Of a stretch of 62,489 bases of DNA, positions 36,346 through 45,221 are shown in pieces. The stretch covers positions 1 to 62,489 of the forward strand of contig JANXGQ010000027.1 of assembly GCA_024959305.1 (NCBI GenBank), in the 5' to 3' direction. Made by a program: the position numbers and the translations under genes. Source of the DNA: Porticoccaceae bacterium (GTDB taxonomy: Bacteria > Pseudomonadota > Gammaproteobacteria > Pseudomonadales > Porticoccaceae). How positions within the stretch are numbered: position 1 is the stretch's first letter; every line of letters begins with the position of its first letter. The notes beneath the pieces are model-generated. The model was not told the origin of the DNA, did no database searches, and saw only the letters and a list, made by a program, of their open reading frames with translations.

Positions 36346-37536
36346 ATGAAGCAGTGTATATTCTTGTTGGCATTAATGGCTGTGGTTTGGTCTCTTAATA
36401 GTGCCTCTGATGAGTTGCTGTACCCCAATACAGGCTGGGTTGGGGGCTCTCCGCAACAGGTCGCTATTGAACCCTCTAAAATGCACAGGCTATTTGAACT
36501 CTCCTTTGAGGATCCGGCGACTCAGGCCGTGGTGCTGATAAAAGATGGCCTATTGATTGGCGAGCGCTATGCGGAGGGCTTCGACAGGCATTCACCCGCT
36601 ACCTCTTGGTCCATGGCAAAAAGTTTTTACGCGGCACTTATTGGCATTTCTATTGATCGGGGTGAGATCGGCCATCTAGATGACAAAGTGGGCAAATATC
36701 TAAGCTACTTTAATGACGATCGCCGTGAGATTACCCTGCGCCATCTGCTGGATATGACCAGTGGACTAGAAAACCCCGCTCACGAGCATGAAAATATGTT
36801 TTTTGCTCAGGATCACCTCGCTTATGCAAAGGCGGTGGGGGTGGAAAAGCCGCCAGGGACGCTATTTGAATATAACAATGTAAACTCCATGTTGCTGGCG
36901 GATATCCTGTTGCAAGCAACCGGTATCCCCGCAGACGAATTATTGCGCGATAGAATATTCAATAACATTGGATTGACTGATGCCACCCTGTGGCAGGATG
37001 CTGAGGGCAACCCATTGACTTACTGTTGTATCGACGCCACCCCGCGGCAGTATGCTAGATTTGGCCTACTGTTTGCGCGCAGTGGCCAATGGCAGGGCCG
37101 GCAAATTATTCCCCGAGCCTTTGTCGATAACACCTTCGGTAAGACTTGGGATAATCTGCCCAGTACCACCATTCAGCAAGACCGCGGCTATTCCCTGCAC
37201 TGGTGGATTTCTAGATATGACCAGCAGGATAAGATCTTTAACGCCAGTGGTAAATTTGGTCAGTATATCTTTGTGGATCGCGCTAACGATATGGTGTTTG
37301 TGCGGGTCACTAAATACCATTCTACCGGCGGAACCCGGCAGGATTGGGGATTGCTAAAATTTATTAATAAATTTGGAACGGTTGGATTTCGTCAAAAATT
37401 AGCGGCATTTCTAGATATCTTTGGGCTGGTCAATGTGCAGGCGCCGCTCACTTTTGAGGATGGAATCTCCAGTACATTTTTTACCAATTACAGCAGTATT
37501 ATGGATGCGCTGGTGGATCTAAATAGTCAGCCCTGA
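36346..37536 (+). CDS. Secreted serine hydrolase of the beta-lactamase class C/penicillin-binding-protein family
   Basis: A 396-residue protein with a Sec-type signal (CIFLLALMAVVWSLNSAS), then a beta-lactamase/transpeptidase-like fold. The S-x-x-K motif is S89-M-A-K92, the Y-x-N motif is at residues 176-178 (YNN), and HLLDMTSGLE is typical of the esterase-like subgroup. It is probably a periplasmic esterase or peptidase; there is no evidence for beta-lactam resistance. The ATG at 36346 is chosen because it places the signal peptide first; ATGs at 36331 and 36196 are alternatives. Confidence 0.8.
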   Translation: MKQCIFLLALMAVVWSLNSASDELLYPNTGWVGGSPQQVAIEPSKMHRLFELSFEDPATQAVVLIKDGLLIGERYAEGFDRHSPATSWSMAKSFYAALIGISIDRGEIGHLDDKVGKYLSYFNDDRREITLRHLLDMTSGLENPAHEHENMFFAQDHLAYAKAVGVEKPPGTLFEYNNVNSMLLADILLQATGIPADELLRDRIFNNIGLTDATLWQDAEGNPLTYCCIDATPRQYARFGLLFARSGQWQGRQIIPRAFVDNTFGKTWDNLPSTTIQQDRGYSLHWWISRYDQQDKIFNASGKFGQYIFVDRANDMVFVRVTKYHSTGGTRQDWGLLKFINKFGTVGFRQKLAAFLDIFGLVNVQAPLTFEDGISSTFFTNYSSIMDALVDLNSQP

Positions 37537-37539
37537 AAA

Positions 37540-37656
37540 ATGGTCTTTTTTGCCCTAGGCTGTGTTGCACTGCGACTTCCAGTGCTCATGTACTCTTATG
37601 TACACTGCGCTCTAGCTTCTCGTGCGCCTTGCCTAAAAGGGACTGTTGCGCAATAG
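37540..37656. repeat. Intergenic repeat element B, related to element A
   Basis: It shares with 9089-9259, in the same order, a TTTTGCCCT segment, an ATGTAC/ATGATC-type segment, GTGCGCCTTGCCT versus GTGCGATTTTGCCT, and an end AAAGGGACTGTTGCGCAAT versus AAAGGTCTCTTGCTCAAT. It has no open frame. It directly abuts, and shares its right end with, the palindromic element that follows. Confidence 0.45.
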
Positions 37657-37799
37657 AATTCACTACTGCGTCGGTGCCACTTCGGCCCATTTTTAGGCTC
37701 ATCTTCATTAAATAGTCCCACTATTCGCCTCAAATGAGCATAAAAATGAACTCGAATTTCCACTCGCCTCGCTACGCGAACTATTACACAACAGTCCCT
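37638..37799. mobile_element. MITE-like palindromic element
   Basis: A 162-bp near-palindrome. The terminal 19-bp inverted repeats (37638-37656 and 37781-37799) match at 17 of 19 positions, and an inner pair of 15-bp inverted repeats (37688-37702 and 37734-37748) matches at 14 of 15. It has no coding capacity and lies between the serine hydrolase and glyA. The nested inverted repeats would fold into a long hairpin in DNA or RNA. No target-site duplication is obvious, so the mobile origin is inferred from structure. Confidence 0.5.
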
Positions 37800-37800
37800 A

Positions 37801-37987
37801 GAACAAAAAATACGCTTTTTTGAGACCCGGCTAAATAGTCCCTGACTTGGATATTTTGAATAGAGTACGGACGCAGTTGCATTGATGCCAAGATTGCTGG
37901 CTTTTTTCTGTAAGAGGCCAGCTATTTCAGGTAGAATATGCGACTTTCTTCGACTTATCGTTTTAACGTTTAGGAACCTCCATCATC
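37801..37987 (+). promoter_or_regulatory. Upstream region of glyA
   Basis: About 190 nt between the palindromic element and glyA. It contains a GCTGGC / GCCAGC inverted repeat around 37896-37920 with an internal T run, and a possible -10 box TAGAAT at 37932-37937 without a strong -35. No PurR site or glycine riboswitch was recognised. Confidence 0.3.
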
Positions 37988-39247
37988 ATGTTTGATAAAC
38001 AACAGACCATTGAAAAGTTTGATGCCGAACTGTGGCAGGCTATGCAGCAGGAAGATCAGCGTCAGGAACAGCATATTGAGCTTATCGCCTCCGAGAACTA
38101 TACCAGTCCGGCAGTGATGGAAGCTCAGGGCGGCAAAATGACCAATAAGTATGCCGAGGGCTATCCCAACAAGCGCTACTATGGCGGTTGTGAATATGTA
38201 GATGTGGCTGAACAGCTGGCTATTGATCGCCTTAAAGGCCTCTATGCTGCGGACTATGCCAATGTGCAACCGCACTCCGGATCTCAGGCCAACAATGCAG
38301 TGTTTCTGGCTCTGATTAAAGGCGGTGATACTGTGCTGGGTATGAGTCTTGCCGATGGCGGACATCTCACCCACGGCGCCAAACCCAATTTTTCCGGCAA
38401 GCTCTACAATGCTGTTCAGTATGGGCTAAATCAAGAAACTGGGATTGTCGACTATGATCAGGTCGAGGCGTTGGCGCTTGAGCATAAGCCAGCCATGATT
38501 ATTGCCGGATTCTCTGCCTACTCGGGCATTATGGACTGGGCGCGTTTCCGAGAAATCGCCGATAAGGTCGGTGCCTATCTACTGGTTGATATGGCGCATG
38601 TCTCCGGTCTAGTGGCTGCCGGTGTCTATCCCAATCCGGTGCCGCATGCCCATGTGGTGACATCCACAACCCACAAAACACTGCGCGGGCCGCGCGGCGG
38701 CTTTGTGCTTACCAATGATGAAGCTATTGCAAAAAAGGTTAATTCAGCGGTATTTCCCGGCAGTCAGGGCGGTCCCCTATGTCATGTAATAGCAGCCAAA
38801 GCGGTGGCCTTTAAAGAGGCGGCCAGCGATGAATTTGTGCAGTATCAAAAGCAGGTAGTGGCGAATGCCAAAGCTATGGCGACCACCTTTATGGCGCGCG
38901 GTATTAATATTGTCTCCAACGGCACCGAAAATCACCTGATGTTGGTGAGTCTAATTGGCAAGGATTACACGGGGGCAGATGCAGATCGCGCCATGGGTGA
39001 AGCCTTTATTACGGTCAATAAAAATGCAGTGCCCAACGACCCGCGTTCACCCTTTATCACCTCGGGGCTTAGAGTGGGCACGCCAGCTATTACAACACGC
39101 GGTTTTGGTATTGAAGAAACGGTGCAGTTGACCCATTGGATGTGCGATATTTTGGACGCATTAGAGAATGGCACCTCAGAACAGGTGATAGCAGAGGTCA
39201 AGGCTCAGGTTATGGAAGTCTGCCGACGTTTTCCGGTCTATCAATAG
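37988..39247 (+). CDS. glyA: Serine hydroxymethyltransferase
   Basis: A 419-residue PLP enzyme that interconverts serine and glycine and makes 5,10-methylene-tetrahydrofolate. The PLP lysine is K230 in [13 protein letters not shown], and [11 protein letters not shown] near the N-terminus and [13 protein letters not shown] are family marks. The length is standard. It is followed by an intrinsic terminator and then nrdR, a common gammaproteobacterial order (glyA-nrdR-ribD). Confidence 0.97.
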   Translation: MFDKQQTIEKFDAELWQAMQQEDQRQEQHIELIASENYTSPAVMEAQGGKMTNKYAEGYPNKRYYGGCEYVDVAEQLAIDRLKGLYAADYANVQPHSGSQANNAVFLALIKGGDTVLGMSLADGGHLTHGAKPNFSGKLYNAVQYGLNQETGIVDYDQVEALALEHKPAMIIAGFSAYSGIMDWARFREIADKVGAYLLVDMAHVSGLVAAGVYPNPVPHAHVVTSTTHKTLRGPRGGFVLTNDEAIAKKVNSAVFPGSQGGPLCHVIAAKAVAFKEAASDEFVQYQKQVVANAKAMATTFMARGINIVSNGTENHLMLVSLIGKDYTGADADRAMGEAFITVNKNAVPNDPRSPFITSGLRVGTPAITTRGFGIEETVQLTHWMCDILDALENGTSEQVIAEVKAQVMEVCRRFPVYQ

Positions 39248-39263
39248 AATCTAGCTCGGATAG

Positions 39264-39286
39264 AAAGGCCCTGTTAGGGCTTTTTT
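39264..39286 (+). terminator. Intrinsic terminator after glyA
   Basis: AAAGGCCC / GGGCTTTT stem (one G-T pair) with a 5-nt loop, merging into a run of six T. Confidence 0.85.
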
Positions 39287-39370
39287 GATTCAGTTAGCTC
39301 TAATTTACCGCAGAGGCTTCAATGCCGCATGTTGTGATAGAATATCAACTCCTTTTTGTGATGCAACGCT

Positions 39371-39841
39371 ATGTTTTGTCCATTTTGTAATGCCGACGAC
39401 ACTAAAGTTGTAGACTCGCGTTTAGTGGCTAACGGTGGTCAGGTGCGCCGGCGCCGTGAATGTGTCGAATGTAGTGAGCGCTTTACCACCTACGAGCTTG
39501 CTGAACTGGTGATGCCGCGGGTGATTAAAACCGATGGCAGCCGACAATCCTTTGATGAGGAAAAACTGCGTGCCGGTCTGCAAAGGGCTTTGGAAAAACG
39601 CCCAGTGTCTATAGAGCAAATCGAAGTTTCCATATCGCAAATCAAACATTTTCTGCAAGTGACCGGCGAGCGCGAAGTGTCTTCGCAGATTATTGGCGAA
39701 GAGGTCATGAAAAAGCTGCGAGAATTAGATAAGGTCGCCTACGTCCGTTTTGCCTCTGTCTATCGCAGCTTCCAAGATATCAGTGAATTCCAAGCAGAGC
39801 TCAATCGTCTCAGCGCATCCAAATCGGAGTCGGCCGAGTAA
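39371..39841 (+). CDS. nrdR: Transcriptional repressor NrdR
   Basis: A 156-residue repressor of ribonucleotide reductase genes. The N-terminal zinc ribbon has FCPFC and [13 protein letters not shown], and the ATP-cone domain follows ([16 protein letters not shown]). The length is standard. It heads the run of riboflavin genes, ending 1 nt before the ribD start. Confidence 0.96.
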   Translation: MFCPFCNADDTKVVDSRLVANGGQVRRRRECVECSERFTTYELAELVMPRVIKTDGSRQSFDEEKLRAGLQRALEKRPVSIEQIEVSISQIKHFLQVTGEREVSSQIIGEEVMKKLRELDKVAYVRFASVYRSFQDISEFQAELNRLSASKSESAE

Positions 39842-39842
39842 A

Positions 39843-40964
39843 ATGGGCTTTTCGGTCTTAGATCATAAAATGATGAGTCGCGCACTACAGTTAGCGGCCA
39901 AGGCGCGTTTTACCGCCGCCCCCAATCCAGCGGTGGGCTGCGTAGTTATTGCCGACGAAACCATCCTAGGGGAAGGGTTTACCCGTCCGCCGGGGGGCAA
40001 TCACGCAGAGATTGAAGCATTGCAGATGGCGGGCAGCGCTTCGGGCAGTACAGTATATGTAACTCTCGAACCCTGCAATCATCAGGGCAAAACTGGACCC
40101 TGCACCCAAGCATTAATCGATGCCAAAGTGACTCGAGTGGTGGTCGCCTGTGAAGACCCCAATTCTTTAGTAGCAGGTTCCGGCATCAAGCGCTTGCAAG
40201 AGGTGGGTATTGAGGTTGAATTGGGTCTGTTGGAAGATCAGGCCAGAGAGCTCAATAGAGGCTTTATTAAGCGGTGTACTCAGGACACTCCTTGGGTATT
40301 GGTAAAAATGGCAGCCAGTCTAGATGGCCGCACGGCGATGGCCAGTGGCCAGAGTCAATGGATTACCTCGCCGGCGGCGCGTCTCGATGTGCAGCGCTTA
40401 AGGGCGGCTAGCTGTGCCATTATTACCGGTATTGGCACCCAGTTAATGGACGATCCCTCATTGACGCTGCGTATAACAGAACAGGATTTGGGTATCCAAG
40501 ACCCTGTTGAGCAGCCCTTGAGAGTAGTGGTGGATGCGCAGCTGAAGATGTCGGCGCAGGCGCGACTATTGCAACAACCGGGTCACTGTCTTATCGCGAC
40601 CTTGGATGGTGCGGCACAGCGAGAAAAATCCCAAGCCCTAGTTGAGGCTGGAGCCGAGGTGATCTTTATGCCGGCTCAGGGCGAGCATATTGATCTTCAG
40701 GCCCTGCTTGTAGAGCTGGCCGAGCGCGGCTGTAATCAGGTGATGGTTGAGGCCGGCGCGGGACTTGCGGGGGCTTTTATTGCCGAGGGCCTGTTGGATG
40801 AATTAGTTTGTTACTGGGCGCCAAAATTATTTGGAGATCAAGCTAGGCCTATGTTTGGATTGCCCATAGAAACTATTGATGCACATTTGGCATTCTCGAT
40901 TCAAGATCTTCGTCAGGTGGGAGAAGATATCAGGGTGACTTTACATCCAGATAAAGATTACTAA
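39843..40964 (+). CDS. ribD: Bifunctional pyrimidine deaminase/reductase RibD
   Basis: A 373-residue enzyme for the second and third steps of riboflavin synthesis. The deaminase domain has the zinc motifs NHAEIEAL and EPCNHQGKTGPC. The reductase domain begins near residue 150 (VLVKMAASLDGRTA) and contains ITGIGTQLMDDP and MVEAGAGLAGAF. The ATG at 39843 follows the nrdR stop directly; a frame upstream of it overlaps nrdR and is not part of the family. Confidence 0.95.
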   Translation: MGFSVLDHKMMSRALQLAAKARFTAAPNPAVGCVVIADETILGEGFTRPPGGNHAEIEALQMAGSASGSTVYVTLEPCNHQGKTGPCTQALIDAKVTRVVVACEDPNSLVAGSGIKRLQEVGIEVELGLLEDQARELNRGFIKRCTQDTPWVLVKMAASLDGRTAMASGQSQWITSPAARLDVQRLRAASCAIITGIGTQLMDDPSLTLRITEQDLGIQDPVEQPLRVVVDAQLKMSAQARLLQQPGHCLIATLDGAAQREKSQALVEAGAEVIFMPAQGEHIDLQALLVELAERGCNQVMVEAGAGLAGAFIAEGLLDELVCYWAPKLFGDQARPMFGLPIETIDAHLAFSIQDLRQVGEDIRVTLHPDKDY

Positions 40965-40991
40965 GCAGAGCCCCGAATTTAGGTTGATATT

Positions 40992-41600
40992 ATGTTTACA
41001 GGAATTATTAGCGCCATTGGTGAAATAGTTAAGCTTGAAGAAAAGCAGGGCGATGTACGTCTAAGTATTGCCACTGGCGATCTGGGTATTGAGGATGTTC
41101 GGCTGGGTGACAGTATTGCCTGCAATGGTGTTTGTTTAACCGCGGTAGAAATCATGGAAAAAGGATTTGTCGCCGATGTGTCGGTGGAGACATTAAGCCT
41201 GACCAGCATCGGTGATTGGAAAACTGCTAGCCGTATCAATTTAGAGAAAGCCATGCGGGCCAGTGATCGCTTTGGCGGGCATATAGTGTCGGGTCATATA
41301 GATGGCTTGGGGGAGGTGGTCTTTCTACATGAGGATGCGCGCTCTTGGCGTTTGCGCATCAAAGCCCCTGCCGAGTTGGCAAAGTATATTGCCCAAAAAG
41401 GTTCCATTACAGTGGATGGGACTAGCCTAACAGTCAATGCTGTTGAGGGCGCTGAATTTGAGCTTAATATTGTCCCCCATACAATGTTACACACCATTAT
41501 GGGTGACTATCAGGTGGGTACTAGGGTCAACCTAGAGGTCGATTTAGTGGCTAGATATCTAGAGCGCTTATTGGTCGTAGACAAAGCGGTCGATAGTTAA
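40992..41600 (+). CDS. ribE: Riboflavin synthase alpha chain
   Basis: A 202-residue enzyme that converts two lumazines to riboflavin. It has two homologous lumazine-binding halves: MFTGIISAIGEIV with CNGVCLTAVE in the first, and GGHIVSGHIDGLGEV with VDGTSLTVN in the second. The length is standard. It lies between ribD and ribBX; no FMN riboswitch was found before it. Confidence 0.95.
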   Translation: MFTGIISAIGEIVKLEEKQGDVRLSIATGDLGIEDVRLGDSIACNGVCLTAVEIMEKGFVADVSVETLSLTSIGDWKTASRINLEKAMRASDRFGGHIVSGHIDGLGEVVFLHEDARSWRLRIKAPAELAKYIAQKGSITVDGTSLTVNAVEGAEFELNIVPHTMLHTIMGDYQVGTRVNLEVDLVARYLERLLVVDKAVDS

Positions 41601-41629
41601 TAGAGACCTTAATTGGAAGGGAATAGAAC

Positions 41630-42754
41630 ATGCTATTAAATACTGTGGAAGAGTTAATAGAGGATATCCGTCAGGGCAAGATGGTTATTCTGATGGACGA
41701 TGAAGACCGCGAAAATGAAGGTGATCTGGTGATGGCGGCGCCCATGGTCAGACCCGAGGATATTAACTTTATGGCCACCAATGCCCGCGGCTTGATCTGC
41801 CTGCCTCTCAGTGAGCAGAGATGCCAGCAGCTCAACCTCAGTATGATGGTTGCCAGTGACAGCAATAACTCCAGCCATGGCACGCCTTTTACACTGTCTA
41901 TTGAAGCGGCGGAGGGCGTTGCCACAGGTATATCGGCGGCGGATCGCGCGCGCACTGTGCAAGCGGCGGTGGCCAGTAATGCGCGCCCCAAGGATATAGT
42001 TCAGCCGGGGCATGTTTTCCCGTTAAAGGCGCAGCCGGGAGGCGTATTGAGCAGAGCCGGACATACAGAGGCAGGCTGTGACTTGGCTCGCCTCGCTGGT
42101 TTTGAGCCGGCCGCGGTGATTGTTGAAATAATGAACGAAGATGGCAGCATGGCGCGGCGCGATGATCTGGAGCGCTTTGCCAAAAAGCACGATTTGAAAA
42201 TTGGCACCATTGCCGATCTGATTCACTACCGATTGGTGACAGAAAAAACCACCCAATGTGTCAGTGAGCGAGCGGTAAGCACCCACTATGGAAAATTCAC
42301 CCTAAAAACCTACTTGGACAGCGCGCGCAATGAAAAACACTTTGCGCTGGTGATGGGCGATGTTAGCGCCGGTGATCCGCCTCTAGTTAGAGTTCATATC
42401 AATCGATCGGCAAGGGATCTGTTGGCTATTGAATCGGATAAGGGGTTTAAAACCTGGTCGATCCATAGGGCGATGGAGGCCATTGCTAAAGAGGGTCGGG
42501 GGGTTTTGGTGTTGCTTTACTATCCAGAGAGCGCAGAGGATATTGATCAAACTGTGGCGGATATGTTGAGTCCCAATACCGATAAAACGCCACCGGCCAG
42601 CGAAGTGGTTTATATGCAGGTGGGTACAGGCTCCCAGATACTCATGGACTTGGGAGTGCATAAGATGCGATTAATGAGTGCGCCGTTTAAATTTAGCGGC
42701 ATTTCCGGCTTTGATCTAGAAGTTGTGGAATATGTCGACTGCCAAGACAGTTAA
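41630..42754 (+). CDS. ribB: 3,4-dihydroxy-2-butanone-4-phosphate synthase with degenerate GTP cyclohydrolase II domain (RibBX)
   Basis: A 374-residue fusion. The N-terminal ~200 residues are a complete RibB (DDEDRENEGDLV, STPFTLS-like GTPFTLSIEA, GHTEAGCDL). The C-terminal half has the RibA fold, but the zinc motif C-x10-C-x-C is replaced by sequence without cysteines (around VRVHINRSARDLLAIESDKG), and the catalytic segment is changed. It should therefore supply only dihydroxybutanone phosphate. This matches the RibBX variant known in Proteobacteria, and an intact ribA occurs at 49.7 kb. A GGAAGGGAA precedes the ATG. Confidence 0.93.
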   Translation: MLLNTVEELIEDIRQGKMVILMDDEDRENEGDLVMAAPMVRPEDINFMATNARGLICLPLSEQRCQQLNLSMMVASDSNNSSHGTPFTLSIEAAEGVATGISAADRARTVQAAVASNARPKDIVQPGHVFPLKAQPGGVLSRAGHTEAGCDLARLAGFEPAAVIVEIMNEDGSMARRDDLERFAKKHDLKIGTIADLIHYRLVTEKTTQCVSERAVSTHYGKFTLKTYLDSARNEKHFALVMGDVSAGDPPLVRVHINRSARDLLAIESDKGFKTWSIHRAMEAIAKEGRGVLVLLYYPESAEDIDQTVADMLSPNTDKTPPASEVVYMQVGTGSQILMDLGVHKMRLMSAPFKFSGISGFDLEVVEYVDCQDS

Positions 42755-42772
42755 AGGTTAAAGGATTTAGTT

Positions 42773-43255
42773 ATGAGCGAATTTAGGCCTCAAGAAGGCA
42801 GTTTTACCCTAGGCAATGTGCGTATTGCGGTGATTGCCGCGCGCTGGAACTCGGATGTTACCGACGGGCTGCGGGCCGGTGCTCTGCGCGCACTGGAGAA
42901 GAACAATCTGAGCGGGGACGCCGTTGAGAATTTTGCAGTTCCCGGCGCCTTTGAGCTACCTCTGGCGGCGCAGCGCGCAGCGCGCACGGGTCGCTTCGAT
43001 GCCATTATTGCGCTGGGTTGCGTGATTCGTGGAGATACCCCGCATTTTGATTATGTCTGTGCTGAAACCACCAGAGGTATTGGCGAAGTGGGACTCAGGG
43101 AAAATATTCCGGTTGCCTTTGGCCTGTTGACTACAGATAACTTACAGCAAGCTCTAGATCGCGCTGGAGAAAACTCAGAAAACAAAGGTGAAGAGGCGGC
43201 ACTGACGGCTCTTGAAATGCTCGGGTTGTTCAGAAATATGCAGGAAAAAAAATAA
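42773..43255 (+). CDS. ribH: 6,7-dimethyl-8-ribityllumazine synthase
   Basis: A 160-residue enzyme that joins the RibD and RibB products. Family marks: VIAARWNSDVTDGL, VPGAFELPLAAQ, ALGCVIRGDTPHFDYVC with the active-site histidine, and FGLLTTDNLQQALDRAG. It forms icosahedral or pentameric shells. The stop codon touches the nusB start codon. Confidence 0.96.
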   Translation: MSEFRPQEGSFTLGNVRIAVIAARWNSDVTDGLRAGALRALEKNNLSGDAVENFAVPGAFELPLAAQRAARTGRFDAIIALGCVIRGDTPHFDYVCAETTRGIGEVGLRENIPVAFGLLTTDNLQQALDRAGENSENKGEEAALTALEMLGLFRNMQEKK

Positions 43256-43708
43256 ATGTCGAAGACTAAAACCAAACAAAAGGCGCGCCGATTACTGGTT
43301 CAAGCCCTCTATTCATGGGAGTTGGGCGGAACCGATTTGGTGTCGATAGAAGCGCAGTTTCACGCTGATAATGATATGAGCAAAGTGGATACGGAGCTGT
43401 TTCGCAACCTGCTGTTTGGGGTGCCCAAACATCTATCTGAGATAGATTCAGCCTACGAGCCCCACTTAGATCGTGAAAATAGTCAACTGGATCCGGTATC
43501 CCGCGCAGTACTTCGAATATCCACCTACGAACTGCTTTACAGCGCAGAGGTGCCCTATAAGGTGGTGATTAATGAAGGGGTTAATCTGGCTAAAACATTT
43601 GGTCCCACCGATGCATTTAAATTTATCAACGGTGTTTTAGATCGTGTAGCAGCGCAGAAAAGAACGCTAGAGATCGCTGCCACTAAGGGCTCTAAATCCA
43701 AAGGTTAA
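43256..43708 (+). CDS. nusB: Transcription antitermination protein NusB
   Basis: A 150-residue all-helical RNA-binding protein that joins NusE in rRNA antitermination. ARRLLVQALYSWEL and VVINEGVNLAKTFG with DAFKFINGVLD are typical. The ATG follows the ribH stop without a gap, so its translation is coupled. Confidence 0.95.
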   Translation: MSKTKTKQKARRLLVQALYSWELGGTDLVSIEAQFHADNDMSKVDTELFRNLLFGVPKHLSEIDSAYEPHLDRENSQLDPVSRAVLRISTYELLYSAEVPYKVVINEGVNLAKTFGPTDAFKFINGVLDRVAAQKRTLEIAATKGSKSKG

Positions 43709-43718
43709 AGGCCATCGG

Positions 43719-44699
43719 ATGACTCAATCAACTGGCGAATTCGCACTTATTGACAACTATTTTAAAGACTTGACCGGTCAGAGTGGCGTAGTGGTTGGCA
43801 TAGGTGATGATGCGGCGGTTATTGCTGCAGATGCTCTGTCGCAAATGGCGGTTGCCACGGATACACTGGTGGAGTCGGTGCACTTTCCCCAGTGGGCTGA
43901 GGCCAAACAAATCGCCACCAGAGCACTCTGTGTCAACCTCAGCGATATGGCGGCAATGGGCGCCGAGCCAAAATGGTTTACTCTGGCCTTAACCCTGCCA
44001 GTTGAAACCGCCTCAGATGCTTGGCTGCGAGGGTTTAGTGCAGGTCTTGCGCAAATTGCCGCGCAGCACAATATTGCTCTGATTGGCGGCGATACAACGG
44101 CCGGCCCCCTGACTATTAGCATTACGCTGTTGGGCGAGTTGCCCAAAGGACGCGGCTTGTATCGCAATGGCGCCAAATCTGGCGATATGATTTATGTAAG
44201 CGGTACACTGGGCGATGGTGCAGCTGCTCTAGAGGGATTAGTGACCAATCCACAGGGTGTTTTGGGTCAAAATAAGCGCCTATTAGAGCATTTTTACTGC
44301 CCTGTGCCACAGCTTGAGTTGGGACTGGGGTTGTGCGATTTTGCCAGCGCCTGTATTGATATCTCCGATGGCTTAGTGGCAGATCTTGGGCATCTATGTG
44401 AGGCCAGTCAGGTCAGCGCACAAATTTACAGCCAGCAATTGCCTATCCACCCCGAATTAAAGCAGCTATCTAAACAGCAGTATTTGCAGTGGGCTCTGAG
44501 CGGAGGCGATGACTACCAGCTTTGCTTTACCCTGCCAGAAGCTCAACAAAGGGCGTTTGAAGGCTGGGCTGCAAGCAATAAAATTCCCGTAACCGCAATT
44601 GGCAAGATGGTTCCTTTAGATCATAATCAAAACTATATAAGGGTGGATAATCAATCGGTCTCGGTTATAACAGGAGGGTACAACCATTTCGGGCAATAA
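43719..44699 (+). CDS. thiL: Thiamine-monophosphate kinase
   Basis: A 326-residue kinase that makes thiamine pyrophosphate. The N-terminal VVGIGDDAAVI, the Mg-binding DTLVESVHF, NLSDMAAMGAEP and GGDTTAGPLTI are all present, as is the late SGGDDYQLCF. The stop codon lies inside the pgpA coding sequence if the ATT start proposed below is right. It follows nusB by 10 nt. Confidence 0.95.
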   Translation: MTQSTGEFALIDNYFKDLTGQSGVVVGIGDDAAVIAADALSQMAVATDTLVESVHFPQWAEAKQIATRALCVNLSDMAAMGAEPKWFTLALTLPVETASDAWLRGFSAGLAQIAAQHNIALIGGDTTAGPLTISITLLGELPKGRGLYRNGAKSGDMIYVSGTLGDGAAALEGLVTNPQGVLGQNKRLLEHFYCPVPQLELGLGLCDFASACIDISDGLVADLGHLCEASQVSAQIYSQQLPIHPELKQLSKQQYLQWALSGGDDYQLCFTLPEAQQRAFEGWAASNKIPVTAIGKMVPLDHNQNYIRVDNQSVSVITGGYNHFGQ

Positions 44700-45174
44700 T
44701 CCTCAATTTGCCGATCTGCTGCGCTCGCCAACATTGTTTTTGGCATTTGGTTTTGGCAGTGGATTATCACCAAAAGCCCCGGGAACCGTTGGCACGCTGG
44801 CGGCTATACCCATCTGGTTGCTATTGACGCAGCTATCCGCCCCTCTGTATTGGGGGCTGGTGCTGATTGCTGTGATTGCAGGAATCTACATCTGTGGCAG
44901 CGCTGCTAAAAAGCTTGGGGTGCATGATCATTCTGGTATTGTCTGGGACGAGTTTGTGGGGTTTTGGATCGCTATGCCGTTTATGCCGTCACAAGGGTGG
45001 TCACTGCTCTGGGGCTTTGCGCTATTCCGATTTTTCGATATTGTTAAACCCTGGCCAATCGGTTGGCTGGATAAAAAAGTTCACGGCGGGTTGGGCATTA
45101 TGCTCGATGATATAGTGGCGGGACTGTTTGCAGCAGCAGTGGGTGTCGGCATTGGCTACTTGGACTATTTATAA
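44686..45174 (+). CDS. pgpA: Phosphatidylglycerophosphatase A, probable ATT start
   Basis: A membrane enzyme that dephosphorylates phosphatidylglycerophosphate. It has FGFGSGLSPKAPGTVGTLAA, KKLGVHDHSGIVWDEFVGFW, the KPWPIGWLDKKVHGG segment and LDDIVAGLFA, as in E. coli PgpA. The start is unusual: a perfect AGGAGG (44672-44677) lies 8 nt before an in-frame ATT at 44686, giving 162 residues and a normal N-terminus. The frame has a stop at 44668 and no ATG, GTG or TTG before 44734, where a TTG would cut into the family core and has no ribosome-binding site. It overlaps the end of thiL by 14 nt. Confidence 0.9.
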   Translation: MSGNNPQFADLLRSPTLFLAFGFGSGLSPKAPGTVGTLAAIPIWLLLTQLSAPLYWGLVLIAVIAGIYICGSAAKKLGVHDHSGIVWDEFVGFWIAMPFMPSQGWSLLWGFALFRFFDIVKPWPIGWLDKKVHGGLGIMLDDIVAGLFAAAVGVGIGYLDYL

Positions 45175-45221
45175 AAAAGTCCTACTTACCTTATAAAAAA
45201 TTGCGTACTGAGGGCGATTAA

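Noticed and set aside
39750..39842. Upstream extension of ribD into nrdR
   Set aside because: The 31 extra codons overlap nrdR and do not match the family; the ATG at 39843 is the better start.
40965..41000. Possible FMN riboswitch before ribE or ribBX
   Set aside because: The gaps between the riboflavin genes are 27-30 nt, far too short for an RFN element, and no conserved RFN segments were seen.
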